From Opisthorchis felineus (taxonomy: Eukaryota; Platyhelminthes; Trematoda; Opisthorchiida; Opisthorchiidae): a DNA stretch of 64,000 nucleotides. The stretch spans positions 416,849 to 480,848 of the forward strand of contig SJOL01008662.1 of assembly GCA_004794785.1 (NCBI GenBank), read 5' to 3'. Made by a program: the position numbers and the translations under genes. Below, piece after piece: positions 59,996-64,000 of the stretch. Numbering within the stretch: position 1 is the first letter of the stretch; each line of letters starts with the position of its first letter. The notes beneath the pieces are model-generated. The model had not been told where the DNA came from, did no database searches, and was given only the letters and a program-made list of their open reading frames with translations.

Positions 59996-61961
59996 AATGC
60001 AGACATGAAGCTATTTTGATGTGTCAGGTAAGGGAATTAAGCAACTCGAAATATTACTCTTTCACTGAAGACTCAACGTTATATCAGCATTCAACGCACC
60101 ATTATGTGAGTACCAATTTTCAGCCAATTCACAAAAATAAGCGCTTGTTTGTTTTGACTGACTAACTTGATATTTTAAAGATCGCTTCAGACTATTTTCT
60201 TACACTTATTATTTAGGTCTTGAGCTCGTGAGAAATGTTCATGAAAAAATCCTGAGTGCACTTTTGAAATCTTTTTCTCAGCATCGGCCAACGTTATCTT
60301 AGACGGAAATCCCATCTAGGCCCCAGGAAAGGTATTTGAATTTTGCCTACGCATTATATTTTAATTACATTTAACTTTACGTCATCTTGAATGTAGCAAA
60401 GCGTTTGCTGAAATAGACAGTTTTTGTATCTTGAAGTTAATTTCGCCCGTTGTTTTTGTGCTAAGATAGGACTCTGCTGTTTGACTAGCCAATCACTTGC
60501 TGAAGCAAAAAGATCTGCTTTCAGCCAGAAAATTTTGATCACCAACATTTCATTGGATATTTTCGCCTCGTATCCCTTCTATTTTCCATCCAGGCAGAGC
60601 GTTACTACAGCCAACAATCGGTGTGAAATCAGCTTGCCATGACACCAGTGATCCAAAACAACGACTAAAATGGTCCAACCAAAACAATCCACTAAAGTAC
60701 AAAAGCCGAGAACCGCAATCAGGATATCGATTACTGACTAAAACGAAGACCAAAGCGATGTAGGGAAGCCATGACTCTATGTTGTCGTTACCGTCGTCAT
60801 TGGCAACCCCACCAGTGGTGAATGCCAGGGGTTTCACTAACCAAATCTGGCAACGTTGAAATGCACTAGTTCAAAAATCGAATTCCTGAGTTGTTTTACA
60901 ATATAACGAATACAGCCAACATTAAGACAGCAAAGTCTTTAGATGAAAAACTCTTCCATCAAGCGACTTCAGTGCAACCAGAAATTTCACTGAATCCCTC
61001 TGCAACAAAACTTTGATGCAAGTAAACACGAAATTCCCACTAAAACTACACTGAATCGTGCAGAGATTTCACAGAGTTGTAGGTTTGAGCAATACAAGCT
61101 CAGTTTGTGCGTGGAGCTGACCTTCTCGGGAATTCTATCTCCTTTTTAAACTCACGATGGAGTAGCAAGTCAGCATTGCGACAAATCAGGGACATCCAGA
61201 GAAACTGGAAAATATGCCCATAACAACAGAAGCGCACCGATCCCATTTATCCAGTCATTCAGATGCGGCTGCATCTTCAAAATTATAGCTTGTTAAAAGT
61301 CACTTTCCACAGTAATTAGGTTTATCTCTTTGTTCGCCGATCAAAAGACTATGCTGCCAACATTGATGTTATAAGGGTAAATTGGCCACGTATAACCAGA
61401 CAATTCAAAACATATTTGCATTGAATGGTGTAGGAAGAATGTTCTATGAAAATCATGCCGACCGTTCGCGATCTACTGCGAGTGCATAGCTTCTGTGCAC
61501 CGGAAGACGTCATGACTAACATGTCAATAATTCCCTACAGCCCGGATCGGAAGATTCATAAAACATGTATGGTTTTTAACATTGGCTGAAACATATTTCG
61601 CCTCACGTAAAACAGGAGAATATCATGTGATTAACAGAACTGGAAAGATTGATCCAAAAAACTGGGCGAGTCTTTCGAGGTAGAAAAACGGGATGATGTC
61701 ACATGCATATAAATTTCCGAGACTTTGATATCCTATTTATGCTCTTCATAAGAATTCGAATGCTTGCCCGAACTTATTTAAGTATTTTTTAATTATAGCT
61801 TTGTGCTTCAAGCATTTCAAATAGTCCACGGATCAGTCCTGATCAAGATAAAGAAAACGTTAAAATACGGTTTAAAAGTTGTTCCTCCAGGTGTGGATGC
61901 TGGCATGAGAGCTTACGAAACAGAGCGATAAGAAAACTATAAATATTAAAGAGGCACTCAC

Positions 61962-61974
61962 CTTTCCTACGGGG
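61962..61974 (-). CDS. 13-nt micro-exon, probable upstream exon of the AKAP-like gene
   Basis: CCCCGTAGGAAAG lies between a near-ideal acceptor (CGTAGTTTGTTTATCTTTCAG) and a consensus donor (AAAG|GTGAGT). Read in phase 0 it gives PRRK plus a G. That G completes the Asp codon at the start of the main exon at 58566, so the product runs PRRK-DILDSIELETLL. Phase 1 would stop; phase 2 ends in the wrong phase. Exons this small are known in flatworm micro-exon genes and in neural transcripts. A further upstream donor (CGGCGAG|GTAATG at 63979-63985) marks a possible preceding exon at the window edge, ending in phase 0 as required. Confidence 0.5.
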
Positions 61975-62632
61975 CTGAAAGATAAACAAACTACGATCAT
62001 TCGTTTAGACTTGGGTGACCCCAATAGTGGTTTGCACGTACTGAGCAATTAGTAAATTTCCTACGCGTTAATGCATACCATGTCAACCTAAATGACCAAC
62101 TTAACAAACAGGTGACAAAGAAAAGGATGGTAAAGCTATGGAATTGACAAATTTTGAATAGCGAGGAAAACCAAGGAAAAAGCATAATCAAAATAGCCCG
62201 AATTCAGCCGGTCTCTTTTAACAGAGAGACTAATGTTTAGGTGAATATAGGCTATCACATCCCCCTATGTTTGCCGTCAAAATGCCACTTTGCTGTGGCC
62301 AAAATAATCTGACCGATTAAGTAGTTTATTCACGCTTCAACCTGTACTTTTCTAATGTTGGCACCGAACGTTTTGGGTAATGTGATATTGTGGCATTTAA
62401 GAAATTATTTGGAATGCGACAATCGCGCACTATATGTTGTTGCTGGTCTAACTAAATAGTAAATGAAATGCGGTACTTTTTGGTCTTTTGATCTAAATCC
62501 AGGACTGCTCCATTACTTCTGCATTTCTTAGCCTGGGCATTGACTCAGTTTAACATTACTTTCTGCACCATATCAGGAAATTAGGTGAGCAACCTATAAA
62601 AATGTTGAATAATTTATTTATGTCTTTCCTAG

Positions 62633-62782
62633 ACTTTGAATTTCGGCGCACTCTTTCGAAGTATGCTGTGTTGGTTAACCGATGTTCGAATTCTGAAAGA
62701 TAAATTTAAGAGTAACATAACTAGTAGCCAGTGGCACATAGCTTGGGCCAAAAGTGGAGCTGTTTTCCAGTTGGTTGTTATC
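62633..62782 (+). CDS. well-formed internal exon, 50 codons, unknown product
   Basis: 150 nt, phase 0 at both ends, between acceptor TTTATTTATGTCTTTCCTAG and a consensus donor ATC|GTGAGT. It reads TLNFGALFRSMLCWLTDVRI, LKDKFKSNITSSQWHIAWAK, SGAVFQLVVI. Another frame closes at 23 codons. The combination of both splice sites, symmetry and an uninterrupted frame makes it one of the better exon calls here. No domain recognised. Neighbouring exons are probably beyond the right edge or too short to see. Confidence 0.45.
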
Positions 62783-64000
62783 GTGAGTGATATTGATTTT
62801 CGTATTGTTTCTTTGTTCTGATGGGTGTGATTAACTCGTCCAGTTTCGCGTAACAATATAGTTTCCAAGTAATGCACGGCTAACCAACAAGTGGCTACTA
62901 TTCTCCAAAGCCAGCAAACCATGGAAGACGGTTTGGTGGCAGCAACAATGTGCTTTTGAATCGACCAGGATATTCAGTGTTCGGCTGCTTGACATATTCA
63001 TCACCTGAAGCCGCCAGCTGTTAGGAAGTAGAGTTTACAAATAGCTTAAAATTAATGCAGACATAAATGAAAATATGCTATCGTTACGGACCGGAGGTGC
63101 ATGGAATTGACACGTTAAGAACATCAAAGGATGACAAGCAAGGTCGCTAATGTGAACATTAGTTCTCTATCCACTCAGTTCAGATATCCTAGCACCTATT
63201 TTGGTTATCTTTTCGACCGTGTTAAAAACGGTATCAGTAGATTTTTGAAGTTCACTTGTGACGATAGAATTCGTATCTCTAGACTCTATTATTTTATATG
63301 CAGACTGTTTAAAGGCCACGAACCTTGAGGTAACGAGGGCATCTGCTCCACACTCTGATTTGGACATTATCTTGGCAAATAATCCCTTCATCATATTTTA
63401 ACAATATTTAACCCGCTAAATACTTGCTTCACCTAGCTAAATAATACGTTCGACCATCTCATGTATCATTGTATATGCCGTTTTGGTCATTCAGGTCTCA
63501 AAGGGCGCAAGCCTGCCCTAACGTCAATAGAACAGGCTGAGCTTTTGATCCATGATATCACTGATAGACGGAATGACACCAGTTGAACCCATAATAACGC
63601 TACTGGGACAATCTGTTCGTGGACAGAAATGCTCGTTGACCGCCTTTGCTCTGTCAAGGAGCATATTTCAAGTCGTCCACCAACATGGACCCTTGTTCTT
63701 GTAAATACAGATCAGCAAGATAGCCTTCCAGCAGTACAATTATTTGTTTTGCAGCCTTATAATATATGCGTCACCAAATGACATAGCAAGCACTTTCCTG
63801 TTTATTTGTAGCTCAGTGTAGCAAATTTGTAAATACTCCTAGTTCACGGTCTACGCATGCGCAGTACTCAGCCACAGTGAGACTATAGAGCATAGCATTG
63901 ATTTCTTAGTTTTCTGTCCCACTACTTTCCACCACCAGTGCAAATTAATTCACCACACTAGCAGATAATTCTCCCGAACATTACCTCGCCGGTTTGTCCT
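62783..64000. other. no further gene recognised
   Basis: A 65-codon ORF with ATG at 63131 (+) has no other support. The last 16 bases may be part of an upstream exon of the minus-strand AKAP-like gene. Confidence 0.4.

Larger units (their letters stand above)
58580..61961. other. probable intron of the AKAP-like gene
   Basis: If the micro-exon at 61962-61974 is used, this 3.4-kb stretch is intron 5' of the main exon. It holds chance ORFs (58748-59002, 60550-60837, minus), a SINE-like fragment (about 59925-59995, +), a tandem ATAGTATGCC pair near 59628 and a cluster of GTAAGT sequences at 59350-59395. Confidence 0.4.

Noticed and set aside
60550..60837. 95-codon minus-strand ORF, hydrophobic middle
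   Set aside because: No splice support and no similarity I recognise. Lies in the presumed AKAP-like intron.
1..64000. CRISPR arrays, rRNA genes, operons, complete retrotransposons or viral genes
   Set aside because: None seen: no regularly spaced repeats, no rRNA core sequences, no reverse transcriptase, integrase, transposase or capsid motifs in any frame I could read.

Overview
The window is animal (metazoan) nuclear DNA. It looks about 40% G+C by eye, has no operon-like packing, and holds short exons with GT-AG splice sites separated by kilobases of non-coding sequence. The one family I recognise firmly is an RGS domain of the RZ (RGS17/19/20) type, which is animal-specific. tRNA-derived SINE copies, very small exons and a one-peptide secreted precursor fit an invertebrate with long introns, possibly a parasitic flatworm. 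No protein here fixes the species.

Long ORFs alone mean little. At this base composition roughly a dozen chance ORFs of 100 codons or more are expected in six frames of 64 kb, about the number present. I therefore relied on homology, splice signals with matching phase, and poly(A) signals. Confident genes are (1) the last exon of an RZ-type RGS at 4773-4970 (+) and (2) a long coding exon at 56474-58566 (-). The latter encodes about 697 disordered residues with a PKA RII-anchoring-like helix, a PP1 docking motif and PKA/14-3-3 sites. A 13-nt micro-exon at 61962-61974 (-) joins it in phase. Good but unproven are a short secreted, dibasic-cleaved neuropeptide-like precursor (46070-46279, +) and an Ig-like exon whose two disulphide cysteines are both methionine (34837-35110, +).

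Region by region. 1-3 kb has three small minus-strand exons that chain in phase to a stop. 3.4-10.7 kb (+) has the RGS 3' end and other candidate exons, including an in-phase pair at 8632-8688 and 10512-10654. 10.8-15 kb is G+C-richer and repeat-like, with little I can assign. 16-26 kb has single-exon candidates on both strands and a possible two-exon gene (18008-18852). 23-31 kb carries three related SINE copies. 30-35 kb has terminal-exon candidates and the Ig-like exon. 35-43 kb is almost empty. 43-56 kb (+) has several well-formed exons around the neuropeptide-like gene. 56-62 kb (-) is the AKAP-like gene, and 62.6 kb (+) has one well-formed internal exon.

The better genes concern signalling: G-protein shut-off, cAMP/PKA anchoring and a possible peptide ligand. 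They are separate loci on both strands and I see no evidence that they act together. Entries marked candidate exon rest on splice signals and reading frame only; some will be wrong.
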